Shown one piece after another: positions 1-5,463 of a DNA stretch of 5,877 nucleotides. The DNA lies in the NCBI GenBank assembly GCA_937969395.1, contig CALBVI010000399.1:1-5877 (forward strand). The letters are read 5' to 3'. Numbering within the stretch: position 1 is the first letter of the stretch; every line of letters begins with the position of its first letter. The position numbers and the translations under genes were made by a program. Source of the stretch: an uncultured Spongiibacteraceae bacterium (GTDB lineage Bacteria; Pseudomonadota; Gammaproteobacteria; Pseudomonadales; Dasaniaceae). The notes under the pieces were generated by a model. The model was not told the DNA's origin. It saw only the letters and a program-made list of their open reading frames with translations, and searched no databases.

Positions 1-224
1 AAACATATACGAATACCAGTGAAAGATCCGGGACCACGACCAAACGCAATAGCATCCAACTGGCTTAAAGCTATACCCGCATCAACTAAAACCTGATCAA
101 CCATCGGTAACAAGCGTTGGGTATGCTCTCTGGCAGCTAATTCATGCTTAGCGACTATGTCAGTACCTGTTGAGACAGCAACCGAACAGGCTGCCGTTGA
201 ACAATCGAGGGCTAATATTTTCAT
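1..224 (-). CDS. tsaB: TsaB, tRNA t6A37 threonylcarbamoyl transfer subunit (N-terminal part, cut by window edge)
   Basis: TsaB (formerly YeaZ) is the cytoplasmic ASKHA-fold partner of TsaD. With TsaE they move the threonylcarbamoyl group from the TsaC product onto A37 of tRNAs that read ANN codons. Only the first 74 residues are in the window; the gene continues past position 1. Visible family marks are the N-terminal beta strand [10 protein letters not shown], the EHTQRLLP motif (residues 33-40) and the [11 protein letters not shown] loop (62-72), all very typical of TsaB. The start is ATG at 224-222, preceded by a weak GAG Shine-Dalgarno about 10 bases upstream. It lies 89 bases after the yoaA stop on the same strand, as in E. 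coli where yoaA and tsaB are neighbours. I saw no terminator and no convincing promoter in 225-313, so cotranscription with yoaA is likely but inferred. Confidence 0.95.
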   Translation of the reverse strand, partial: MKILALDCSTAACSVAVSTGTDIVAKHELAAREHTQRLLPMVDQVLVDAGIALSQLDAIAFGRGPGSFTGIRIC

Positions 225-313
225 TAAAAACGTTCTCGTTAAATCTATATTAAGTATTGGTTTTCAGTTTGTTTAAGCGCTGCCGTAGCAATTAACCTTA
301 TCTGTGAATCACT

Positions 314-2332
314 TTAATCATTTCCATTGTTCCTCGCCTCTAAAAAGCTACTCAGCGACGACAATTCATTAACTCTTTCCATAGGCGGTAAGCTATCAAT
401 AAACACCTGAGCATAAGATCTGCTGTGCAAGCGCGGGTCAGCTAACATTATAACGCCACTGTCTTCAATACGTCGCAATAAACGTCCACAACCTTGTCGT
501 AAACGGATAACAGCATCTGGTAACAAATAATGCTCAAAGCTGTCGACACCATGGGCGCTTAACTCAAACGATTTGAGCTGCACTAAAGGCTCAGCTGGAG
601 ACGAAAAAGGCAGTTTATCAATAATAACTAACGATAACGGGGATGATGATAAATCTAAGCCCTCCCAAAAGCTGCCAGTCCCCAATAGAACACCGTTAGG
701 CGATTGCTTAAAGGCTGAAACTAACTGGCTGTTATCTGCCTCACCCTGTACCAGTAACTCTTTTACACCCTTTTGACGGAGCAAGTTCGCCATCGCCTGT
801 AATGCTCGATGACTAGTAAATAAAAACAGCACCCTACCAAGCTGCATTTTTAATAGCGGTAGAACCGTCGCTAATAAATGATCTGCATATTTTTCATGAT
901 CAGGGGCAACAGTGATCTTCGGTGTATATAACCGTGCTTTTTGTAAATAGTTAAAGGGAGTTTCAAAGCGATAAAACTGTGCCTTAGTTAATCCCAGCGT
1001 TTGCAAAAACTGACTAGCATCACCAGCAACCGATATAGTTGCCGACGTAAATAACCAACTTGAGTTGTTGGCTGCTACCACTTGTTGAATACTATGAGAG
1101 ACATCTGCTGGAACATGTTGCACAAGAAACCCTTTGGGCGTTTGTTGCAACCAACACAGGCCATCATCCTGCTTTATTTCCCGCAATTTAGTACAAAGTA
1201 ACTCACACCTTAAAAATAATTCTTTTAAAATATGATCACGTACCATCACTGTTTCTAACCAGTTTGAAAACTGCTTGAGCCCTGCCAATAATTGATCAAC
1301 AAGCGCAATATGTTGATAGCGATAATAGGGATTAATGCTTGGCAGATTTAACTGGATACGAGTAAGCGCCTGTTGAAATTTAAGTAAAAATCGCAAGACT
1401 GGTTGCTGTTCAGAAATGCCATCACTGAGCGCTTTAATGGCGTCACGACAAAAACGACGTAACTGCCAACTGCTAAGACTGCTGCCTACGATGGTTTGGG
1501 CAAACTCTGCAAGACGATGTGCTTCATCGACAATAACAAACTCAGCCGCTGGTAAAAATGGCGTTAATCGATTTTTCGATAACGCTATTTTCGACGAGAT
1601 TTTACTCGACAGAGCTTTATTCAATGACGTTTTATTTAATAATAATGGTTTCGACAAGGTTTTTTGAATAAGTGTTTTTTTATTACCCTGGTTATCAATA
1701 TCTAGCTCGCGCTTTAAAACCGCGTCCGCAAATAATAAGCTATGATTTATCACAATAATATCTGCCCGTTCAGCTTGCAGGCGAGCGGCTATGAACGGAC
1801 AATTCTGATATTCGGGGCAATCATTCGCTAAACAATCCTCCGAGGTGCTCGTCGCATAAATCGTTAACGATGTGGATAAAACCGATAAATCAACCTGTTT
1901 TAAGTTGACAAAATGTTGCCACAGTTTCGTAAGTTTTATTTTGTCTTTACGTGTAATATCGTTTTCTGAATGTAAGTTTTTCTTTAAATAATAAGGGCAA
2001 ACATAACTACTACGCCCCTTTAACACCGCAACCGAACGAGTACTGCCTAATGCCTTTTGTACGACAGGTATATCTACATTCACTAGCTGATTTTGAAGAT
2101 AATGCGTTGCCGTAGAGATAATAGCTTTCTTATTTGAGGTGAAAACGGGCACTAAATACGCTAATGTTTTCCCTGAACCCGATGAAGACTCTATTACCGT
2201 TAAAGCATCTTGTTGCAGTGACGTCTCTATTAGCTCAGCCATTGCTTGCTGATGAGGGCGAGCCTGAAAGTTTTTGATCTGATCAGCGAATGGCCCCTCA
2301 CCTGACAGCAGTTCGGCACTCTTTATTTTCAT
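314..2332 (-). CDS. yoaA: YoaA, DinG/XPD-family ATP-dependent DNA helicase with iron-sulfur cluster
   Basis: Superfamily 2 helicase of the XPD/DinG group, 672 residues. In E. coli YoaA is a 5'-3' helicase that works with the clamp-loader subunit HolC (chi) in tolerance of replication damage. Motifs in order: Q-like RPHQ (26-29), Walker A SSSGSGKT (49-56), four cysteines C112, C167, C172 and C178 whose CX4CX5C tail matches the DinG-type 4Fe-4S ligands, INHSLLF (195-201), DEAH (269-272), TSAT (429-432), GTGSFWEGLD (551-560) and QGCGRLLRR (613-621). All catalytic and cluster residues are present. YoaA rather than DinG is preferred because tsaB follows immediately, as in E. coli. It is about 36 residues longer than E. 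coli YoaA (636, from memory), nearly all explained by a Lys/Leu/Ser-rich repeat segment at residues 218-253. The ATG at 2332 has no good Shine-Dalgarno, but the conserved domain begins soon after it. No LexA box was seen upstream. Confidence 0.95.
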   Translation of the reverse strand: MKIKSAELLSGEGPFADQIKNFQARPHQQAMAELIETSLQQDALTVIESSSGSGKTLAYLVPVFTSNKKAIISTATHYLQNQLVNVDIPVVQKALGSTRSVAVLKGRSSYVCPYYLKKNLHSENDITRKDKIKLTKLWQHFVNLKQVDLSVLSTSLTIYATSTSEDCLANDCPEYQNCPFIAARLQAERADIIVINHSLLFADAVLKRELDIDNQGNKKTLIQKTLSKPLLLNKTSLNKALSSKISSKIALSKNRLTPFLPAAEFVIVDEAHRLAEFAQTIVGSSLSSWQLRRFCRDAIKALSDGISEQQPVLRFLLKFQQALTRIQLNLPSINPYYRYQHIALVDQLLAGLKQFSNWLETVMVRDHILKELFLRCELLCTKLREIKQDDGLCWLQQTPKGFLVQHVPADVSHSIQQVVAANNSSWLFTSATISVAGDASQFLQTLGLTKAQFYRFETPFNYLQKARLYTPKITVAPDHEKYADHLLATVLPLLKMQLGRVLFLFTSHRALQAMANLLRQKGVKELLVQGEADNSQLVSAFKQSPNGVLLGTGSFWEGLDLSSSPLSLVIIDKLPFSSPAEPLVQLKSFELSAHGVDSFEHYLLPDAVIRLRQGCGRLLRRIEDSGVIMLADPRLHSRSYAQVFIDSLPPMERVNELSSLSSFLEARNNGND
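1576..1680 (-). repeat. 15-bp tandem repeat array, 7 diverged copies, inside yoaA
   Basis: Read on the plus strand, units start at 1576, 1591, 1606, 1621, 1636, 1651 and 1666. The first six begin TCGA, TCGA, TCGA, TCAA, TTAA and TCGA, and most units end in a T-rich run such as TTTAT; examples are TCGACAGAGCTTTAT and TCAATGACGTTTTAT. The period is a multiple of three, so the array stays in frame and encodes 5-residue units with a lysine every 4-6 residues (K219, 224, 228, 234, 239, 244, 248, 253). It lies between the iron-sulfur domain and the DEAH box, where E. coli YoaA has only a short linker. The seventh unit is the most diverged. Confidence 0.75.
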
Positions 2333-2389
2333 ATTAATTATTCGCTGTGCCCATAGCCATCAGAAGCATAAGCTTTTGTATTGTTTAGC

Positions 2390-2402
2390 CTGATAAAATC
2401 AG
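2390..2402. promoter_or_regulatory. 13-bp palindrome CTGAT-AAA-ATCAG between yoaA and mobA
   Basis: Perfect 5-bp arms around a 3-base centre, in the 118-bp divergent intergenic region. It lies just downstream of the predicted yoaA start point and about 50 bases upstream of the mobA ATG, a plausible place for a repressor site. No known regulator consensus was recognised, and a short AT-rich palindrome may arise by chance. Confidence 0.25.
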
Positions 2403-2418
2403 TGATCATAAGCACGCT

Positions 2419-2424
2419 ATTATA
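2419..2424 (-). promoter_or_regulatory. Candidate -10 box for yoaA(-tsaB)
   Basis: On the minus strand the hexamer is a perfect TATAAT, preceded by G at the extended -10 guanine position (GGTTATAAT). No good -35 hexamer is found at 16-18 bases. The implied transcript start near 2412 gives a leader of about 80 bases before the yoaA ATG. The overlapping plus-strand hexamer TATTAT (2418-2423) could serve mobA, again without a clear -35, so the site may be shared by the divergent genes. This rests on hexamer match only. Confidence 0.4.
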
Positions 2425-2450
2425 ACCAACTAAAAAACATAAGGCTGCAA

Positions 2451-3044
2451 ATGCTTACTACCCAGCAGGATAACAAAAAGATTAGCGCCATTATCTTAGC
2501 GGGAGGGCAAGGTCGCAGAATGGGCTACCAAGATAAAGGCTTAATACAATGGGGTGGTAAGCCGTTAATTGCCCATGTTATTGAACGAATTAAGTCGCAA
2601 ACTGATGAGATATTCGTCAACTGCAATCAAAATCTAGAGCAATATCAGCAATTGGGTTATCCAATAATTACCGACAAATTGGTAGGATTCCAGGGTCCCT
2701 TGGCAGGTATTGAATCAGGGCTTGAAGTCATCAGCCATGAATATTGTCTTGCTTGTCCATGTGATACACCGTTTTTACCCCCATCACTCGTTAACGACCT
2801 ATACACAGCCTTACTCGCGAATGAAAGTGATGCGGCATATGCTGTTTGCGAACAACAACGTCATTACGTTCCCGTTCTTCTGCATAAAAGAGGATTGGCA
2901 TCTTTACAGCAATACCTTGCTACGGGTCAAAGAAGTATCCATGGCTGGTATAAAACAATTAAAACGACGCAAATTGAATATAATGACACCCAAGCCTTTG
3001 CGAATTTTAATCAACCTGATTCACTGTTGACGGATAAAACCTAA
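2451..3044 (+). CDS. mobA: MobA, molybdenum cofactor guanylyltransferase
   Basis: MobA transfers GMP from GTP to molybdenum-molybdopterin, forming the guanine dinucleotide cofactor (later bis-MGD) used by DMSO-reductase-family enzymes such as nitrate and formate enzymes. It acts in the cytoplasm. The protein has 197 residues (E. coli 194, from memory). Visible motifs are the nucleotide loop LAGGQGRRMG (16-25) with K29, N57, D75, GPLAGI (82-87), the Mg-binding D105 in PCDTPFLP (103-110), and the closing FANFNQPDSL (183-192). K29, N57, D75 and D105 correspond, with a constant shift of four, to E. coli K25, N53, D71 and D101. The ATG at 2451 has AAGG at 2441-2444, six bases upstream. It stands alone with no mobB or moeA beside it, diverges from yoaA, and ends at the shared terminator at 3108-3141. 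Confidence 0.95.
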   Translation: MLTTQQDNKKISAIILAGGQGRRMGYQDKGLIQWGGKPLIAHVIERIKSQTDEIFVNCNQNLEQYQQLGYPIITDKLVGFQGPLAGIESGLEVISHEYCLACPCDTPFLPPSLVNDLYTALLANESDAAYAVCEQQRHYVPVLLHKRGLASLQQYLATGQRSIHGWYKTIKTTQIEYNDTQAFANFNQPDSLLTDKT

Positions 3045-3107
3045 CGACAATAAATATCTTTACTCTTTTCATTGTAATTGATCACCAGACCAGCCATTGC
3101 CATAATG

Positions 3108-3141
3108 AAAAAACCGCCGATATCGCTATCGGCGGTTTTTT
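3108..3141. terminator. Bidirectional rho-independent terminator between mobA and the histone-like gene
   Basis: A perfect 9-bp stem CCGCCGATA (3114-3122) / TATCGGCGG (3127-3135) closes a TCGC loop. It is flanked by A6 (3108-3113) and T6 (3136-3141), so either strand yields a GC-rich hairpin followed by a U run. It lies 63 bases after the mobA stop and 17 bases after the stop of the minus-strand histone-like gene, and so fits termination of both convergent genes. Confidence 0.93.
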
Positions 3142-3158
3142 ATGGGTCTAAACTAGCG

Positions 3159-4070
3159 CTATTTCTTTTTTGAGCTCTTTTTCTTAGCCGCCTTTTTCTT
3201 AACGACCTTTTTCTTAACAACCTTCTTCTTAGGTGCCGCTTTCTTCTTAGCTACGACCTTCTTTTTAGTCGCAGGCTTTTTCTTGGCGACAGCTTTTTTC
3301 TTAGGCGCGGCCTTTTTCTTTACCGCCGCCTTTTTCTTAGGTGCTGCTTTCTTTTTAGCTGCGGCTTTTGCTCTGGCTGCGGCCTTTCTCTCAGCAGCTT
3401 TAGCTCTAGCAGCGGCTTTCTTCTCTGCAACTCTTGCTCTGGCGGCAGCTTTCTTCTCAGCAGCCTTTGCTTTGGCAGCTGCTTTCTTCTCTGCCAGGGC
3501 TACTTTCGCCGCTGCTTTTTTAGCCTCAGCTTTTGCTTTAGCAGCAAGTTTCTTCTCCGCTGCTTTCAACTTCTTATTATTAGCTGCTGCGCGCTTGCTT
3601 AACCATGCGGCTTCAAAAGCAGCAACAGCTTTAACTACTGCCACTTGATCAGCTGCAGCCAAAGCCGCGCTACGATCAGCTATTTTAGCTTTAACAGCCT
3701 CTTGTGCAGCTTTAGCTTTCGCTTCTACTGACGCCTTTGATACTTTAAGCTTTGCTGTCGCTACCTTAGCACGCAAACCCGAAATTTTAGCTGAAGATTT
3801 TGAAACAGCTAAACGAGCGCGTTTGGCCGCATTTTTATCAGCAGCTTTACTCGATTTAGCAGCCTTCTTTTTAGCTGCAGTCGATTTTTTCGCTAAACCT
3901 GCTTGTGATTTCTTTTCAGCGGCAATAGCTTTTTGCAGTTTATCCAAAGCTGCTTCTGCTCTCGCTAGGGCAGGCACTGCAACTGCTTTTTTAGCCGGTG
4001 CCTTTTTTGCCGCTACTTTCTTCTTTGCAGCTACTTTCTTCACTGCTTTTTTAGATTTTGCTTTTACCAT
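3159..4070 (-). CDS. Histone H1-like (AlgP-type) lysine/alanine-rich repeat protein
   Basis: A 303-residue, strongly basic protein resembling eukaryotic histone H1 tails and Pseudomonas AlgP by composition; binding to DNA in the nucleoid is inferred from that. Residues 1-34 are a basic K/A/V tail. Residues 35-60 and about 90-170 have more varied, helix-forming sequence with the only tryptophan (W156, in AFEAAWLSKR). Residues 172-237 are six 11-residue repeats of type EKKAAARAKAA, and 239-303 are KKKAAP-like six-residue then five-residue repeats ending in KKK. There is no signal peptide or membrane segment. The ATG at 4070 is chosen over the in-frame ATG at 4097 because GGAGAA (4076-4081) is well placed for it, and because the first codons after 4097 run through a palindrome and give an atypical MWPHFWRTT. 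AlgP is the nearest named analogue, but low complexity makes orthology unsafe, so no symbol is given. Confidence 0.85.
   Translation of the reverse strand: MVKAKSKKAVKKVAAKKKVAAKKAPAKKAVAVPALARAEAALDKLQKAIAAEKKSQAGLAKKSTAAKKKAAKSSKAADKNAAKRARLAVSKSSAKISGLRAKVATAKLKVSKASVEAKAKAAQEAVKAKIADRSAALAAADQVAVVKAVAAFEAAWLSKRAAANNKKLKAAEKKLAAKAKAEAKKAAAKVALAEKKAAAKAKAAEKKAAARARVAEKKAAARAKAAERKAAARAKAAAKKKAAPKKKAAVKKKAAPKKKAVAKKKPATKKKVVAKKKAAPKKKVVKKKVVKKKAAKKKSSKKK
3162..3356 (-). repeat. 18-bp then 15-bp coding repeats (KKK-x-x-x / KKK-x-x tail)
   Basis: Encodes residues 239-303: seven six-residue units (KKKAAP, KKKAAV, KKKAAP, KKKAVA, KKKPAT, KKKVVA, KKKAAP), then four five-residue units (KKKVV, KKKVV, KKKAA, KKKSS) and a final KKK. 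Twelve lysine triplets give 36 lysines in 65 residues. Proline appears only in the six-residue part. This resembles the H1 C-terminal tail, which is disordered and binds DNA by charge. Confidence 0.85.
3360..3557 (-). repeat. 33-bp in-frame tandem repeats, 6 copies, encoding 11-residue units
   Basis: Encodes residues 172-237 of the histone-like protein: EKKLAAKAKAE, AKKAAAKVALA, EKKAAAKAKAA, EKKAAARARVA, EKKAAARAKAA, ERKAAARAKAA. The last three copies are nearest to each other, and arginine replaces lysine at positions 8 and 10 only in later copies, suggesting recent duplication at that end. Eleven residues make close to three turns of an alpha helix, so each repeat would present its charges on the same faces. 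These are coding repeats without spacers and not a CRISPR array. Confidence 0.85.
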
Positions 4071-4075
4071 TGTCG

Positions 4076-4081
4076 TTCTCC
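4076..4081 (-). promoter_or_regulatory. Shine-Dalgarno GGAGAA that fixes the start of the histone-like gene
   Basis: On the minus strand GGAGAACGACA directly precedes the ATG at 4070, leaving seven bases between GGAG and the start codon. This is the strongest ribosome binding site in the window and argues against the in-frame upstream ATG at 4097. Confidence 0.8.
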
Positions 4082-4083
4082 AA

Positions 4084-4099
4084 AAATGTGGCCACATTT
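4084..4099. promoter_or_regulatory. 16-bp perfect palindrome AAATGTGGCCACATTT upstream of the histone-like gene
   Basis: All eight base pairs of each arm match with no central spacer. It lies three to eighteen bases upstream of the Shine-Dalgarno and overlaps the edge of the candidate -10 TATAAA, so it would cover the predicted transcript start. That placement fits an operator for a dimeric repressor. It does not match the CRP, FNR, LexA, Fur or PurR consensus that I know. With no loop it is a poor RNA hairpin, which favours a DNA-level role. Confidence 0.5.
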
Positions 4100-4102
4100 A
4101 TA
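4097..4102 (-). promoter_or_regulatory. Candidate -10 TATAAA for the histone-like gene
   Basis: The minus-strand TATAAA would place the transcript start near 4090 with a leader of about 20 bases. The hexamer 17 bases upstream is TGATTT, a poor -35, and the better TTGAAG (4116-4121) is only 13 bases away. Assignment is weak, and other AT-rich hexamers exist farther upstream. Confidence 0.25.
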
Positions 4103-4180
4103 AACTAAAAACAGCCTTCAAATCACCAAACAACATAGATTTAAAAGCATTAGTATTTATTGTTGAATAAATCACTTTAA

Positions 4181-4305
4181 TTTTTAGACTAAAAAACAGG
4201 ATTACAAAAGTAAATTAGCGTATTAATCGACATTTTTTACTGTTTTTTATACTTTTTTTGTAAAAAACATCGATTTAATGATTAATTTCATTTTTTTTTA
4301 AAAAA
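4181..4305. other. Phased A/T tracts, predicted intrinsically bent DNA
   Basis: T5 at 4181-4185, A6 at 4191-4196, T6 at 4233-4238, T6 at 4243-4248, T7 at 4253-4259, A6 at 4262-4267 and T9A6 at 4291-4305. The three central T tracts start exactly 10 bases apart, and the first pair is also one helical turn apart and about four turns from them. Tracts repeated at the helical period bend DNA. The stretch lies between hemH and the histone-like gene, roughly 110 to 235 bases upstream of the latter's start codon, where it could help promoter activity or bind nucleoid proteins. Confidence 0.5.
4227..4273. repeat. Imperfect inverted repeat, 14-base arms, in the A/T-rich intergenic region
   Basis: Left arm TCGACATTTTTTAC (4227-4240) and right arm GTAAAAAACATCGA (4260-4273) pair at 12 of 14 positions; the CA facing CA does not pair. 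A 19-base T-rich centre separates them. It is not followed by a U run on the plus strand. It may be only a by-product of the phased A tracts, though the matching TCGA ends are less easily explained that way. Confidence 0.35.
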
Positions 4306-4337
4306 TTAGCTTATTTTCACCAATAAGAAAAATAAGC
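4300..4337 (-). terminator. Probable rho-independent terminator of hemH
   Basis: On the minus strand the 9-bp stem GCTTATTTT (4337-4329) / AAAATAAGC (4317-4309) encloses an 11-base loop and is followed by TAA and a run of six U (4305-4300). It begins eight bases after the hemH stop. The stem is AT-rich and so weaker than the other two terminators here, but its position and U run support the role. Confidence 0.55.
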
Positions 4338-4344
4338 GCTCACA

Positions 4345-5322
4345 TCATTTTGGCAAATAATTTTTAACGATAGTAGACATCATTTCTATGTGTTTTGGCT
4401 GCGTATTTAAACAGGGAATAAACTGAAATTTTTCGCCACCTGACGCTAGAAAAAGATCACCTATCTCAATACTAATTTCTTCTAATGTTTCTAAACAATC
4501 CGCAGAAAACGCAGGTGAAATTACATGTAAATTTTTCACCCCCTCTTTTGCTAAGGCTTCAGTTCTAACAACGGTATACGGCGACAACCATTTTGAAAAA
4601 CCTAATCTTGATTGAAAAGTCATTTCCCACTCATCAGGTTTAAGCGCTAATGCCTGCGCTAATTTTTCTGCTGTTTCCTTACATTGAAAATAATAGGGAT
4701 CCCCTTGATCTGAATATTTCTGCGGAATACTGTGGAACGACATTAATAAACGATCACAGCGACCATTTTGTTCCCACGTATTTTTTACGCTTGTCGCCAA
4801 AGCATCAATATATTCTGAATAATTAAAATAATGTTTAATAATGTGTATTTGTGGAATATCACGCTTTGCACTGACAATATCTGCCACTTGATCGTAGATA
4901 CTGCCCGTTGTGGTTGCTGAATATTGAGGATAAAGCGGTAATATAAGAATATGCTCAAAACTCTCTAGTTGTAAGCGATCAACTAACTCATTCAAATATG
5001 GCCCAGTATAAGTCATCGCATGAAAAACAACTGGGGCCTCGCTACCTAATTGCTCTGAGAGTTTTTCTTGTAACAACTTAACTTGTTGTTCGGTAATAAC
5101 TCTAAGTGGAGAACCCTCCTCCGTCCAAATTTTCTCATAAGCTTTAGTCACTTTAATAACACGAAAAACGAGAATAATGCAGTGCAAAATGATCATCCAC
5201 AGAGGTTTAAATAACTCTACTACACGGCTATCACTTAAGAACTCTCTTAAAAAATCACGTACAGCTTTACGTGATGGTGCTACGGGGGTACCAAGATTCA
5301 TCAGTACAACAGCTGTTTTCAT
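4345..5322 (-). CDS. hemH: HemH, ferrochelatase
   Basis: Inserts Fe2+ into protoporphyrin IX to make protohaem, the last step of haem synthesis, at the cytoplasmic face of the inner membrane. The protein has 325 residues (E. coli 320, from memory). Visible motifs are VLMNLGTP (6-13), the hydrophobic stretch around 41-56, LPLYPQYSATTTGS (128-141), MSFHSIPQKY with catalytic H197, FQSRLGFSKWLSPYT (236-250), and PAFSADCLETLEEI (270-283) with E278. H197 and E278 match E. coli H194 and E275. The motif corresponding to E. coli MSYGSP reads MTYTGP (103-108), a small departure. The start is ATG at 5322 with a weak GAG about 10 bases upstream. It follows adk as in E. coli, but a terminator lies between them and hemH appears to have its own promoter. 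No Fur box was recognised. Confidence 0.96.
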   Translation of the reverse strand: MKTAVVLMNLGTPVAPSRKAVRDFLREFLSDSRVVELFKPLWMIILHCIILVFRVIKVTKAYEKIWTEEGSPLRVITEQQVKLLQEKLSEQLGSEAPVVFHAMTYTGPYLNELVDRLQLESFEHILILPLYPQYSATTTGSIYDQVADIVSAKRDIPQIHIIKHYFNYSEYIDALATSVKNTWEQNGRCDRLLMSFHSIPQKYSDQGDPYYFQCKETAEKLAQALALKPDEWEMTFQSRLGFSKWLSPYTVVRTEALAKEGVKNLHVISPAFSADCLETLEEISIEIGDLFLASGGEKFQFIPCLNTQPKHIEMMSTIVKNYLPK

Positions 5323-5381
5323 AATTTAACTCAATAATCTAAAAAGGTTTTATTAACTCACGGGGCTTAATCGGTACGCCG

Positions 5382-5410
5382 ACTATATAGTAATACTCTG
5401 TAAACTTAAA
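5382..5410 (-). promoter_or_regulatory. Candidate sigma-70 promoter for hemH
   Basis: On the minus strand -10 TATAGT (5387-5382, five of six consensus) follows -35 TTTAAG (5410-5405, three of six) after a 17-base spacer. The predicted start near 5375 leaves a leader of about 53 bases. The small inverted repeat TCGG-CGTA-CCGA lies at 5371-5382, over the predicted start. The need for a promoter here is supported by the adk terminator just upstream. Confidence 0.4.
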
Positions 5411-5418
5411 TTTAGCTC

Positions 5419-5447
5419 AAAAAAAAGGCCCCTCAAGGGAGCCTTTT
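5419..5447 (-). terminator. Rho-independent terminator of adk
   Basis: On the minus strand AAAAGGC, a bulged T and CCC pair with GGG-GCCTTTT around a TTGA loop, ending in a run of eight U (5426-5419). It begins 17 bases after the adk stop. It would separate most adk transcripts from hemH, which lies about 100 bases further on. Confidence 0.88.
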
Positions 5448-5463
5448 CACAATAATATTAATT

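Noticed and set aside
225..313. Possible own promoter for tsaB (TAATAT/TATAGA-like hexamers)
   Set aside because: Only four of six consensus bases and poor -35 partners; 89 bases with no terminator fits cotranscription with yoaA better.
573..776. Small plus-strand frame inside yoaA, also those at 1416-1667 and 2710-3030
   Set aside because: They overlap genes whose motifs are certain, and none has recognisable domains or a ribosome binding site worth noting.
2341..2364. CTGT at 2345-2348 as half of a LexA box upstream of yoaA
   Set aside because: The matching ACAG half is absent at the required spacing, so SOS control cannot be supported.
3360..3557. 33-bp direct repeats reminiscent of a CRISPR array
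   Set aside because: The repeats are contiguous, diverged, in frame and encode 11-residue K/A units; there are no unique spacers.
3283..3648. Plus-strand open frame rich in FFLGAAFF, membrane-like
   Set aside because: It is the antisense image of lysine/alanine codons in the histone-like gene; it has no Shine-Dalgarno and no family likeness. The same holds for 3823-4170.
4071..4097. In-frame upstream ATG at 4097 extending the histone-like protein by nine residues
   Set aside because: The ATG at 4070 has a strong GGAGAA at proper distance; the extension runs through the palindrome and gives an atypical MWPHFWRTT.
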